A DNA stretch of 49,894 nucleotides. Origin: Synechococcus sp. UW140. GTDB lineage: Bacteria; Cyanobacteriota; Cyanobacteriia; PCC-6307; Cyanobiaceae. The stretch spans positions 1-49,894 of the forward strand of contig CAMAPJ010000007.1 in assembly GCA_945860085.1 (NCBI GenBank), written 5' to 3'. This document shows positions 16,536-25,018 of this stretch, piece by piece (positions within the stretch are counted from its first letter, which is position 1; each line of letters opens with the position of its first letter). The position numbers and the translations under genes are program-made. The notes under the pieces were generated by a model. It was not told the origin of the DNA and did not search any database. It was given only the letters and a program-made list of their open reading frames with translations.

Positions 16536-17336
16536 TTACCCAGCTTTTGCCTGCCCAGCTTCTGCCTGTCCAGCCCAGGCCTGCTCAACAAAGGGCTGGC
16601 TGGCGATCCGCGCCTGCAACTCAGCCTTTTCAATGGGATCGAGGGGCCGTTCCTGCAAGGGGCCGCCGCAGAGATCGGCTTCCGCCGCCCGGCGCAGCCG
16701 CGCCACCAGATCGGCGCCGGCCTCGGGCAGGGCTGGCAGCTCTGGCGGAGGCTCACCGAACAGCTGGCCCCAGAGCGCCTTGGGGGGATCGATCAACAGG
16801 CTGCCATGTTGCAACAGGACCCCATGGCGCCAGAGCTGGGCGCTGCCGATCCGTTTGGCGCCGTTTGTATGGATTAGATCGGCGGGGCTGGACTGGGCGA
16901 AACAACTGGCGGCCTGTCCCGACGGCAGCCGTTTGCCAAAGCTCAGGGGCAGGTTCAGTTCGGCGAAGGCCCGCTGCAGCCAGCGGCAATGGTGGCGGTA
17001 GGACTGGCGGCGATCGCCGCTGGGCTGGGGCTGAATCAGGGCGTAGGTGAGGCTGCCGCCATGGAGCACCGCCCGGCCACCGCTGGGGCGCCGCACTAGC
17101 CCGATCAGGCCCTGCTGCGAGAGGGACAGCCAGTGGCTGGGCAGATGGCGTTGGTGATAGCCAAGGGAGAGCCAGGGCCCTGACCAGCTGTACAGCCGCA
17201 GGCAGGCCTGGGGGGCGCTGGCGGCCACGGCTTGGTCGAGCAGGAGCCCGTCGAGGGCCATCTGGAGGGGGCCGCTGCCCACCAGGGGGGGGATCCAGCG
17301 CCAAGGGCTGGTCACGGCGGGGTGGAGATGGACCAC
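16536..17336 (-). CDS. Lipoate-protein ligase A family protein
   Basis: A member of the BPL/LplA/LipB acyltransferase fold that attaches lipoate or octanoate to carrier proteins such as the glycine-cleavage H protein or pyruvate dehydrogenase E2. Signature segments are WLSLGYHQR, VRRPSGGRAVLHGGSLTYAL and NGAKRIGSAQLWRHGVLLQHGSLLID. The frame is open to 17408. I suggest the GTG at 17336, which keeps the family N-terminus (SPWRWIPPLVGSG) and avoids overlapping the divergent permease start; the choice is uncertain. The C-terminus is a repeat-derived tail, QAWAG-QAEAG-QAKAG, ending directly at the stop codon. Confidence 0.88.
   Translation of the reverse strand: MVHLHPAVTSPWRWIPPLVGSGPLQMALDGLLLDQAVAASAPQACLRLYSWSGPWLSLGYHQRHLPSHWLSLSQQGLIGLVRRPSGGRAVLHGGSLTYALIQPQPSGDRRQSYRHHCRWLQRAFAELNLPLSFGKRLPSGQAASCFAQSSPADLIHTNGAKRIGSAQLWRHGVLLQHGSLLIDPPKALWGQLFGEPPPELPALPEAGADLVARLRRAAEADLCGGPLQERPLDPIEKAELQARIASQPFVEQAWAGQAEAGQAKAG
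16539..16583. repeat. Three 15-bp units forming the lplA C-terminal tail
   Basis: Units CCCAGCTTTTGCCTG, CCCAGCTTCTGCCTG and TCCAGCCCAGGCCTG lie head to tail and abut the lplA stop codon (16536-16538). On the minus strand they encode three QAxAG pentapeptides. The first two differ at one base, so the duplication is young. Confidence 0.8.
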
Positions 17337-17377
17337 TGGTGCATGGGGGATGCTTGGGGCTGTCTCAGCTGCAGGCA

Positions 17378-18223
17378 ATGCCCGCGATGGCTTGGGAGCT
17401 GCTCCCACTTGTGCCCTTGGGCATCATTGCCGGGCTGCTGGCCGGGCTGCTCGGCATCGGCGGCGGGCTGGTGTTTTCGCCCCTGTTGCTGGCCATGGGC
17501 CTGCCCCCCCACCAGGCCTTGGCCACCAGCACCCTGGCGATCCTGCCGACCACCTTTGCCGGCAGCTGGACCCATCTGCGCAATGGCACCCTGCCGCTGC
17601 GTGCCGCCGGGGCGATCGGCTTGGGTGCCCTGGCTGGCGGCTTGCTGTTCAGCCATTTGGGTGGATTCCTGGCGGGTTGGTTGCTGCTCGGACTGCAGGC
17701 CGTGATGTACCTGGCCCTGAGCCTGGTGATCGAGCCGCGCAGCCCCCTGCCTGGTCAGGACAGCAGGCTGCCACCCCTGCCCCTCGGGCCTCTCGCCCTA
17801 GTGGGGCTGGTGGCGGGCTGCGCCAGCGGCATGCTCGGGGTCGGCGGCGGCCTGGTGATGGTGCCGCTGATGGTGCGGGGCCTGGCGGTTCGGGTCTACA
17901 CGGCGATCCGGTTGAGCACCCTGGCCGTGTTTGCCTCTGCAGCCGTGTCATCGGCCACCTTCCTGGCCGATGGTCGCGGCAACCTGATCATCGCCCTGGT
18001 GCTGGGGCTCAGCGCCGGCCTAGGGGCCCGTTGGTCGGCCCAGCGACTGCAACGGGTCAGCGAGGCCCGGTTGGTGTGGTTGCTGCGGCTGTTCTGCTTG
18101 CTTTTGGCGATCGATGCCGGGCGGCGCGCCATTGGCCTTGTGCTGTTTCCCTTGGCCGGCTCAGGAGCCTGCTCGTGGCTGCGGGGCTTGCTTGCCGGGC
18201 CGATTGGCCAGGCCTGCCTTTGA
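17378..18223 (+). CDS. TauE/SafE-family sulfite exporter-like permease
   Basis: A 281-residue integral membrane protein of the TauE/SafE (DUF81) family, proposed anion/organosulfur or C2 exporters. The two half-repeats are visible: IIAGLLAGLLGIGGGLVFSP near the N-terminus and AGCASGMLGVGGGLVMVPL in the middle, each followed by more hydrophobic helices (about eight in total). I chose the ATG at 17378; one three codons later is also possible, and an upstream ATG at 17339 would overlap lplA. The substrate cannot be inferred. Confidence 0.9.
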   Translation: MPAMAWELLPLVPLGIIAGLLAGLLGIGGGLVFSPLLLAMGLPPHQALATSTLAILPTTFAGSWTHLRNGTLPLRAAGAIGLGALAGGLLFSHLGGFLAGWLLLGLQAVMYLALSLVIEPRSPLPGQDSRLPPLPLGPLALVGLVAGCASGMLGVGGGLVMVPLMVRGLAVRVYTAIRLSTLAVFASAAVSSATFLADGRGNLIIALVLGLSAGLGARWSAQRLQRVSEARLVWLLRLFCLLLAIDAGRRAIGLVLFPLAGSGACSWLRGLLAGPIGQACL

Positions 18224-18316
18224 GACTGATCAGCCAGGACACTTAGGGAGCCGATCGGCCAGAGCGCTGGGTCAGGTCCGTTTGCCAATCCTTGGGTTGG
18301 GGCGCAGGCGCCGTTT

Positions 18317-18775
18317 TCAGTCCAAGGCCGTCCAGAACTGGGGATCGAGCTCGTAGCCGAGCACGGTGGCCATGGCGGTGAGTTGGCCGCGGCAGGCCAA
18401 CCCATGGGTCCGGCTCCAGTCCTCCAGCAGGAACAGGCGATGGGTGATCCAGAGCTCCAGGCTGGCCGGGGCAAAGCGGATGCCCTCGTTGCGGCTGAAA
18501 CTGTGGGGCAGCTGCATGGCCACATGGCGGCAAAGCTGGCCGCCACTGCGCTCCAGCAGCAGGGTCAACCCGGGATGGAGGGCGTCGGCCCGCAGGCTCC
18601 AGAGCCGCAGTTCGGCAATCTCCGACTGCTCGCGGGGATCCTCCGGGGCCTGGGGCCAATCAAAGCTGAGGCTCAGCTGACCGCTGTGGCCCAGTAGCTC
18701 GGCTGGGGCCAGCTCCAGCCAGGGCCGCAACGGAGAGAGATCCAACTGGCGCACCTGCTCTGCCGTGATCACCAC
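18317..18775 (-). CDS. CRR6-like NDH-1 maturation factor
   Basis: Resembles Chlororespiratory Reduction 6, needed in plants and Synechocystis (Slr1097) for maturation of the NdhI subunit of the photosynthetic NDH-1 complex. The match is by recalled family sequence: VVITAEQVRQLDLSPLRPW at the start, PEDPREQSEIAELRLWSLR in the middle, then PHSFSRNEGIRFAP, ELWITHRLFLLEDW and ATVLGYELDPQFW at the end. The GTG at 18775 gives 152 residues, the family length. The frame is open to 19072, but those 99 codons look like a shadow of the psaM locus. It is divergent from psaM. Confidence 0.85.
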   Translation of the reverse strand: MVITAEQVRQLDLSPLRPWLELAPAELLGHSGQLSLSFDWPQAPEDPREQSEIAELRLWSLRADALHPGLTLLLERSGGQLCRHVAMQLPHSFSRNEGIRFAPASLELWITHRLFLLEDWSRTHGLACRGQLTAMATVLGYELDPQFWTALD

Positions 18776-18976
18776 CGGCTGCGTCGAGATCCCATCCGAA
18801 GCTTGGGGGTGGGTTGGCACTGGGTTTGGGGACAAGGCGAACAGGCCAGGGGCGTGGTGCCAGCGTTGCCCGCCGGGTCCCCAGGGGTCAAGAGCTGTGA
18901 CAGCAAGGGGCAGAGCGGTGGCCGAATCGGTCCTTGGGACAAACAATGGATGCGACCAATTTGCTGGATGCCGTCC

Positions 18977-19081
18977 ATGGCCCATACCCTCACCCTCGCC
19001 GAAGTGGCGATTGCCCTGGTGGTTGCCGCCCATGCCGGCGTCTTGGCCGTGCGCCTGGCGGTGACCCTGCATCAGTCCTGA
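18977..19081 (+). CDS. psaM: Photosystem I reaction centre subunit XII
   Basis: A 34-residue single-helix protein too short for routine ORF cut-offs. Its pattern TLAEVAIALVVAAHAGVLAV followed by RLAVTLHQS aligns with PsaM (V-x-x-ALV-x-A, then VLA-x-RL, then L near the end). PsaM sits at the photosystem I trimer interface in the thylakoid membrane. The ATG at 18977 is the only start that gives the right length. The neighbouring por gene supports the call, since I recall psaM near por (pcr) in related picocyanobacteria. Confidence 0.8.
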   Translation: MAHTLTLAEVAIALVVAAHAGVLAVRLAVTLHQS

Positions 19082-19141
19082 ATCCCCTTGGCAGGGACCG
19101 ATAGACCTGCTAAAAGCAGGACAACTCCTCCCGTTTGAGCC

Positions 19142-19792
19142 TTGAGCAACCGCCGGCCAGTCCGATCAGCCCTGGGGAGTTCCGCTGCCAACAGCCCTGC
19201 CAAGGGGGGCTCCCAGGGGCCTGGCTCCCGGCGCTCGCGGCCTGCCCGCCAGGACGGCAGTCCAAAGAAAGGCGATTCCTCGCTTGCTAGCGCCAAGCCG
19301 GCGGCTCGTTCCCTTGCCAGATTGTTTGCCCTGCCTCGGTTGGGGGTCGCCAAGACCCCTTTTGGGGTTACTCAGGTCCCGTTTTTGGCAACGGCCTCCG
19401 AGGAGTCGGCAGCGGGCAACCGGATCCTGCCGTTGGTCCATCCTTCCAGCGATCAGCAGGAGAAGATTTGTAGTGCCATTGGCTTGAGCCTCAAGGTGGG
19501 GTTGTCTTTGGTAGCGGCTGTGAGCTTGGTACGGCTGGCTGGGGCCTACCAGGAACGGCTCGATCGCAATGGCGAAATCACTGCAATTTTGGCGATTGAG
19601 CAGGCCAAGCTCAACAAAGCTGAGGATCATTTCGATCGCCTGTTTGCCACCGGCGGAGAGCAGCGCCTGATCCGGGAACAGGATCAGTGGATCGCCCCGG
19701 ATCGGCTGCGGATTGTCTGGGAGCGCTCAGACGGATTGCCAACTGTTGAGTCTCCCGGCGCCAAAGCCAACAAAGTCTTGCCCCATCCCTAG
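19142..19792 (+). CDS. Single-TM coiled-coil protein of unknown function
   Basis: A 216-residue protein I cannot name. Residues 1-60 are basic and Ser/Ala-rich (probably cytosolic and disordered). Around residue 115 there is one hydrophobic segment, LSLKVGLSLVAAVSLVRLAG. It is followed by a helix-forming charged stretch (YQERLDRNGEITAILAIEQA, then KLNKAEDHFDRLF). This layout, a short cytosolic tail, one TM and a coiled coil, is like FtsB/FtsL/DivIC proteins, but that is only a resemblance. The start TTG at 19142 is unsure. It sits between psaM and por on the same strand, 60 and 30 bases from each. Confidence 0.6.
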   Translation: MSNRRPVRSALGSSAANSPAKGGSQGPGSRRSRPARQDGSPKKGDSSLASAKPAARSLARLFALPRLGVAKTPFGVTQVPFLATASEESAAGNRILPLVHPSSDQQEKICSAIGLSLKVGLSLVAAVSLVRLAGAYQERLDRNGEITAILAIEQAKLNKAEDHFDRLFATGGEQRLIREQDQWIAPDRLRIVWERSDGLPTVESPGAKANKVLPHP

Positions 19793-20893
<1,101 letters not shown>

Positions 20894-21046
20894 GCGACTG
20901 GTGTTCGGCGAGTCCGTGAGCTGCCGGTAGTGCAGCCGGCCCAATTTGCTGGAGTCTTTGCTTCGCATTGGCCTCAGGGCGCAGCTGCTAGGGCCAGCGA
21001 CCGCTGCCATGGTGAGTGGAGTGTTGTTGTTGTGGATGTTGGAACC

Positions 21047-21745
21047 ATGGCTGCTATCCGGCACTCGGGCCTGGGGGCCCGGACTGTTCGATTCCCTCTT
21101 GTGGCTGTGGTTGCGGGGGGGCTGATCGGGCTGGGCTGCATCGTCCCTGGCGCCCAGGCCCAGGGCCTGGCTCGATCGGCCAATGGTCCTGTCGTCCCTG
21201 GCCCTGAAGCGGGGTCAGGGCTGAGGGCCCCCTGTCCCATGGGCATGGGGCTCTCGGATCAGCGTTTCATTGCAGCCATGATCCCCCACCATCAGGGGGC
21301 CATCGCCATGGCAGAGCTGGCTTTGCGCAAGTCACGCCGCCCGGAGATCCGGGACCTGTTCCAGCGGATTAAAACCAGCCAGAGCCAGGAGATCAGCCAG
21401 ATGCGGGAGTGGTATCGGCAGTGGTACGGCGGCCCGATACCACCCCTGGGCGCCTACGGCCATGGGCCGATGGGCATGGGTGGATCAGGGATGGGTATGG
21501 GCATGGGTGCAGCCTCGATGCAAGCGGCGGATCTAACCGCCCTCAGCCAGGCCAAGGATTTTGACCGGGCCTTCATCACCGCGATGATCTCCCACCACCG
21601 CATCGGCGTAATGATGGCGGCGATGGCCCAGATCCACGCCCGCCATCCCCAGCTGCTGGAGCTAGAGCAGGCGATGGTGCGGGTGCAAGGGAGTGAGATC
21701 AAGCAAATGGAGGCATGGTCGCGCCAGTGGTTTGGCACTCCCTGA
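21047..21745 (+). CDS. Exported DUF305 protein, Met/His-rich
   Basis: A 232-residue protein with a signal peptide (FPLVAVVAGGLIGLGCIVPG, cleavage likely after AQA). Two DUF305 halves, ferritin-like four-helix units, begin with MIPHHQGAIAMAELAL and MISHHRIGVMMAAMAQ. They are joined by a Met/Gly-rich linker (GMGGSGMGMGMG). Both halves end with a similar QMREWYRQWYG / QMEAWSRQWFG motif. DUF305 proteins often occur with copper-handling genes, and Met/His motifs suggest periplasmic copper binding, but no copper transporter is nearby. I chose the ATG at 21047 because it opens the signal peptide. Confidence 0.85.
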   Translation: MAAIRHSGLGARTVRFPLVAVVAGGLIGLGCIVPGAQAQGLARSANGPVVPGPEAGSGLRAPCPMGMGLSDQRFIAAMIPHHQGAIAMAELALRKSRRPEIRDLFQRIKTSQSQEISQMREWYRQWYGGPIPPLGAYGHGPMGMGGSGMGMGMGAASMQAADLTALSQAKDFDRAFITAMISHHRIGVMMAAMAQIHARHPQLLELEQAMVRVQGSEIKQMEAWSRQWFGTP

Positions 21746-21849
21746 TAGATAGCCAACCTGGGAAACCTTGCCCCTGCGTTGATTGGGCTCCGGGCTGAAG
21801 ACTGGCGCCAGTCCAACCGGGCCTGATCTCATGGGAGGTCTCAGATGAC

Positions 21850-21872
21850 GTCCCAACTGAAGTCCCAACTGA
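21850..21872. repeat. 12-bp direct duplication
   Basis: GTCCCAACTGA occurs at 21850-21860 and again at 21862-21872, with one base between. It lies in the 317-base spacer between the DUF305 gene and the antiporter, just upstream of the 13-bp hairpin. This spacer contains no ORF I can support. Confidence 0.6.
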
Positions 21873-21898
21873 GTTCACAGAAACGGCATCCCTCGGGG

Positions 21899-21927
21899 CC
21901 TTTGCCATGCCCATGGCATGGCAAAGG
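21899..21927. repeat. Perfect 13-bp inverted repeat, three-base loop
   Basis: CCTTTGCCATGCC (21899-21911) is followed by CAT and its exact reverse complement (21915-21927). The long perfect stem would form a strong hairpin in RNA from either strand. No proper T-run follows on the plus strand (ATTTGTT), so it may act as a weak terminator for the DUF305 gene, an RNA processing or stability element, or an operator. Confidence 0.75.
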
Positions 21928-22012
21928 ATTTGTTGGGGATGGCTTGGGGAAAAGTACGGCGGCTCCTCTCAATAAGGTGCACGCCAATGTCCAGTCATAA
22001 ACTGCAGCTGGG

Positions 22013-22031
22013 AACCCTATCGATTAGGGTT
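22013..22031. promoter_or_regulatory. Inverted repeat in the antiporter leader
   Basis: AACCCTA and TAGGGTT (7 bp, perfect) flank TCGAT. The element ends 31 bases before the chosen ATG of the antiporter and overlaps an alternative TTG start at 22030, so it could be an operator or a leader hairpin affecting translation. Confidence 0.4.
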
Positions 22032-22062
22032 GCGCCTGAGGGCCCCCATTAATGAATTGCTG

Positions 22063-23340
22063 ATGGAACAGGAAACTTACACGTATATGATTGTGTTTGG
22101 CGGTTTGTTGTTGCTTTCGCTGTTGCTTGAGGGCATCGCCGAAAAGCTCAAGCTACCGGGCATGCTGCTGGTCTTAATCCTGGGGCTGCTATTTCCAGAT
22201 TTCCTGGGTGACAATCAAACCCTGATCAATCTAGATCAAGCCCAGGGAATTTCCAGCCTTGGACTTGTTGTGATCCTTTTTTATGGTGGCATGACAAGCC
22301 GTTGGGAGGTAATGCGCCAAGTGATCTGGCCGGGGCTGCGGATGGCCACCTTGGGCTGCCTGATCACAGCGGGAACGGTGACAGGCCTGATCTATGGCCT
22401 CTCCCATCTCAATTTGAATAGCCATCTGCAACCCATTCTGGTCGGCTTGACAGGGCACCGGATTGTGGCTGATTTGCCCCTAGCCCTGTTTATCGGCGCA
22501 ATGCTCTGCAGTACGGATGCCACGGCGGTCCTAGCGCTGTTGCGTCCGATTGCCAATAAAATCCCGGGCCAACTCCTTAATTTAATTGAATGTGAATCCG
22601 GCTTTAATGATCCGGTTGCTGTGATTCTCGCTGGCGTGGCCCTAGCCCTGGCAAAAGGTCAGCTGGAAGACCCCCTAAATTTGTTACGCGATGTCGGGCT
22701 TGAGTTTTTAGTCGGTGCTGTGGTCGGCTGGGCCGGGGCCCTAGTCGGTGCCCGGATTCTCTGCCGTGATAATTACTCGAAGCATGGAGCTGGCGGCGAA
22801 GCAGTCAGTATTGCCCTGTTGATGCTCACCTCGGCCACGGCCTTCCATCTCGGTGGCAGTCCTCTGTTGTGTGCCTATGTGATGGGATGTGTGCTGGGCA
22901 ATTCCAGTAAGGTTGATGTCGAGATCATTGCATCTGACTTTTCTGTTTTCAATCGGGCCAGTGAGTTTGTTGTATTAATCTGTCTTGGTCTAGTGGTCTT
23001 CCCGGCCAACGTCTGGGTGATCAAGGGCTATGCCTTGCTGGTATTTGTCATCACCATGGTGGGCCGCCTAGGCATGACGTTTATCACCTTGCATCGTGCC
23101 AAGTTTTCCGCCCCTGAGAAACTGTTCTCCACCTTTGCGGGCCTGCGCGGTGCGGTGCCGATTGCCATTGCCCTGCAGGCGGCAGCCAGTCCAGTGGCCT
23201 GGGGTCCCTTGATGCCGGCGTTCGCCTTAGGGGTTGTGATGTATGGCCTGGTGTTTCAGGGTTATTTCCTGCCAGCGGCTGCAGACCTGCTGGCCAGAAC
23301 CCAAAAACCAGCTGAGCCCGAGATTGCCCTAGGGGGATGA
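22063..23340 (+). CDS. Cation:proton antiporter, CPA1 (NhaP-like)
   Basis: A membrane antiporter of about 425 residues with some 12 hydrophobic segments. CPA1 signatures are visible: LCSTDATAVLALLR, the ion-binding ECESGFNDPVAVILAG (Asn-Asp pair) and the late GLRGAVPIAIAL motif. It is closest in feel to NhaP2/CvrA-type exchangers but lacks a long cytosolic tail (it stops soon after the last helix). I chose the ATG at 22063; the frame extends to a TTG at 22030. Base composition is lower in GC than the neighbours (for example 26 of 60 bases at 22561-22620), and the leader has inverted repeats, which suggests later acquisition. Ion specificity (Na+, K+, H+) is undetermined. Confidence 0.9.
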   Translation: MEQETYTYMIVFGGLLLLSLLLEGIAEKLKLPGMLLVLILGLLFPDFLGDNQTLINLDQAQGISSLGLVVILFYGGMTSRWEVMRQVIWPGLRMATLGCLITAGTVTGLIYGLSHLNLNSHLQPILVGLTGHRIVADLPLALFIGAMLCSTDATAVLALLRPIANKIPGQLLNLIECESGFNDPVAVILAGVALALAKGQLEDPLNLLRDVGLEFLVGAVVGWAGALVGARILCRDNYSKHGAGGEAVSIALLMLTSATAFHLGGSPLLCAYVMGCVLGNSSKVDVEIIASDFSVFNRASEFVVLICLGLVVFPANVWVIKGYALLVFVITMVGRLGMTFITLHRAKFSAPEKLFSTFAGLRGAVPIAIALQAAASPVAWGPLMPAFALGVVMYGLVFQGYFLPAAADLLARTQKPAEPEIALGG

Positions 23341-23360
23341 ATGAATGGTCCGCTTTGGGG

Positions 23361-23939
23361 TCAGGGCTTACGACGCCGATCCGTGGGCCGGGGCTTGAGC
23401 CGCTCGCTGGGATCTTGCCTGGGTAAGGGTTTCGATCCAGCGGCGGGTTCGTCGAGGGGATCGAGATGGAGCAGATCCTGGAAGTCGGCATAGAGCTGCA
23501 CTTCCCCATCGCTGGTCGGTTGCAGGGCCTTGCCCCTTGCCAAGCCCCGTTGGGCCAGGATCTGGTTGGCCTGGGGCCGGCGCCGCTCCCCTGCGGCGGG
23601 CTGGCCGGGTCGAGGCTGCGGGCCACGGCCAGCCGAGTTGCGGGTTGCTTGGCCCAGGCCGGCTTGAGGGCCGGCCTGGGCCTCGATGGGGGGCTTGGAC
23701 AGATGCTGCTGTTCTGCCTGGCGTAGGCGATCGAGCAGGTGAGCTGGCACGCTGCCATCGGAGCTAACCGTGATCAGCTCCCGGAACAGAGCTTCGGGAT
23801 CGGTTTCGGTTTCAACTCGGTGGCGTTGCTCGCTAGCCCGCTTCGGCTGCTGGGCCGGGGCCTGCGCCGCAGGCAAGGGTTTGGGCAGGGTGCGGCCCAG
23901 TTCCTGGAGCCGCTCCAGGCTGCGGGGATCAAAGGCCAT
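23361..23939 (-). CDS. Conserved-looking cyanobacterial protein, unknown function
   Basis: A 192-residue hydrophilic protein with no signal peptide or membrane segment. A helical N-terminus (FDPRSLERLQELGRTLPKP) and a middle helix (DPEALFRELITVSSDGSVPA) precede a Pro/Arg/Gln-rich disordered region. Near the C-terminus lies a defined acidic segment (VQLYADFQDLLHLDP). I know no function. The ATG at 23939 is separated by a single base from the stop of the upstream pentapeptide-repeat gene, so the two are probably one operon. Confidence 0.65.
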   Translation of the reverse strand: MAFDPRSLERLQELGRTLPKPLPAAQAPAQQPKRASEQRHRVETETDPEALFRELITVSSDGSVPAHLLDRLRQAEQQHLSKPPIEAQAGPQAGLGQATRNSAGRGPQPRPGQPAAGERRRPQANQILAQRGLARGKALQPTSDGEVQLYADFQDLLHLDPLDEPAAGSKPLPRQDPSERLKPRPTDRRRKP

Positions 23940-23940
23940 T

Positions 23941-24465
23941 TCAGCTGCAGCCCAGGCTGGCGCGGGTGGAGACACCGGTCACAGGATTGGTGCCACTGGC
24001 GATGGCGCAGAGGGCCTTCAAGGCATCCGCCCGCAGGGGCACATTGCTGAAATCGGCGCCCTCGATGTTGACGCCGCGAAACTTGGTGTTGAAGGCAAAG
24101 GCATCCACCAAAACGGCATTGGTGAGGTTGGTGCCCTCAAAAACGGCGGAATCGAGGGTGGCGTCTCGCAGGTCCGTATCGGCCATATCGGCGTCCTGCA
24201 ACTTGGCGCCAAACAGCCTGGCGCCGCGGAGATCAGCGCCATGAAAGTTGGCCTCGCGCAGGTTGGTGAGGTTGAACGTCACTCCACGCAAGTCAGCTCC
24301 AGCGAAATCAGCGCCAATCAGGGACTGTTTGGCGTAGTCCATGGCGGCCAGGGCCGGTCCAGCGGCCAGGAGTAGGAGCGACAGGACTCCAGCCAAAGCC
24401 AGAACCGGACTCCAGCCCAGGCGGCTCAAGGGCCCTCTTAGGAGCTGCGGCAGCTGGCGAAACAT
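23941..24465 (-). CDS. Exported pentapeptide-repeat protein
   Basis: A 174-residue protein with an N-terminal hydrophobic export segment (VLALAGVLSLLLLAAGPALA, then AMDY). About 15 pentapeptide repeats of the A(D/N)LxX type follow (GADFAGADLRGVTFNLTNLR and on), forming a right-handed beta-helix. A C-terminal Cys pair (ALCAIASG, then ASLGCS) may form a disulfide. Several cyanobacterial proteins of this type are thylakoid-lumenal; the specific role is unknown. It is the first gene of a two-gene minus-strand unit, divergent from yraN. Confidence 0.9.
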   Translation of the reverse strand: MFRQLPQLLRGPLSRLGWSPVLALAGVLSLLLLAAGPALAAMDYAKQSLIGADFAGADLRGVTFNLTNLREANFHGADLRGARLFGAKLQDADMADTDLRDATLDSAVFEGTNLTNAVLVDAFAFNTKFRGVNIEGADFSNVPLRADALKALCAIASGTNPVTGVSTRASLGCS

Positions 24466-24535
24466 GGCGGCACCGGGAGTTTGTGAAGCCTAGGCAGCAT
24501 CGCCATCGCTACGCCAGGGGCTGGCGGGGCCCGCA

Positions 24536-24928
24536 TTGGGAATCCTGGACCCGTTGGAGGAGCCGATGGCACGCACCACACAGCAACGCCAGGGCGGCTG
24601 GGCTGAACAGCGGGCCCTGCGGCTGCTGCTCGGCCGCGGCTGGAGCCTGGTGGCGCGCAACTGGTCCTGCCGCTGGGGCGAGCTGGATCTGCTGGTGGCC
24701 AAGGACAGCCGCCTGCTGCTGGTGGAGGTCAAGGGCCGCGCCCAAGTGGGCCTGGACCAGGCGGGCGTGGCGGCCCTCGATGGGCGCAAACGACGGCGCG
24801 TCAGTCGCGCCTGGAGCTGCTGGCTCGCTGATCATCCCGACTGGCAGCACTGCAGCGTTGAGCTGGTCTGCGCCCTAGTGCCCCTGCCACCGCTCAAGGG
24901 GCCGGTGCGCTGGGTGCGTTGGGGTTAG
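24536..24928 (+). CDS. YraN/UPF0102 nuclease-like protein
   Basis: A 130-residue member of UPF0102 (YraN), a restriction-endonuclease-like fold of unknown biological role. The family core is GWAEQRALRLLLGRGWSLVA, then RWGELDLLVAKD and LLLVEVKGR, which preserve the Glu, Asp and Glu-x-Lys active-site pattern of PD-(D/E)XK nucleases. The start is either the ATG at 24536 or the one at 24566 (ARTTQQRQGG); the second fits the family better. It stands alone between two divergent or convergent units. Confidence 0.88.
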   Translation: MGILDPLEEPMARTTQQRQGGWAEQRALRLLLGRGWSLVARNWSCRWGELDLLVAKDSRLLLVEVKGRAQVGLDQAGVAALDGRKRRRVSRAWSCWLADHPDWQHCSVELVCALVPLPPLKGPVRWVRWG

Positions 24929-25018
24929 GGGGGCTGGGATTAGTCCCGTTTGTGCCAGCCAACGTGTTGTGCCCGCCTAGGGCGTTGCCGCTGGCTGGGG
25001 CGCCGTGGCGGGCGGGGC

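Noticed and set aside
17300-17720. A second plus-strand frame (from 17350) across the TauE/SafE gene
   Set aside because: The hydrophobic helices and the GIGGG / GVGGG motifs belong to the frame starting at 17378; the other frame is Arg/Pro/Gly-rich noise.
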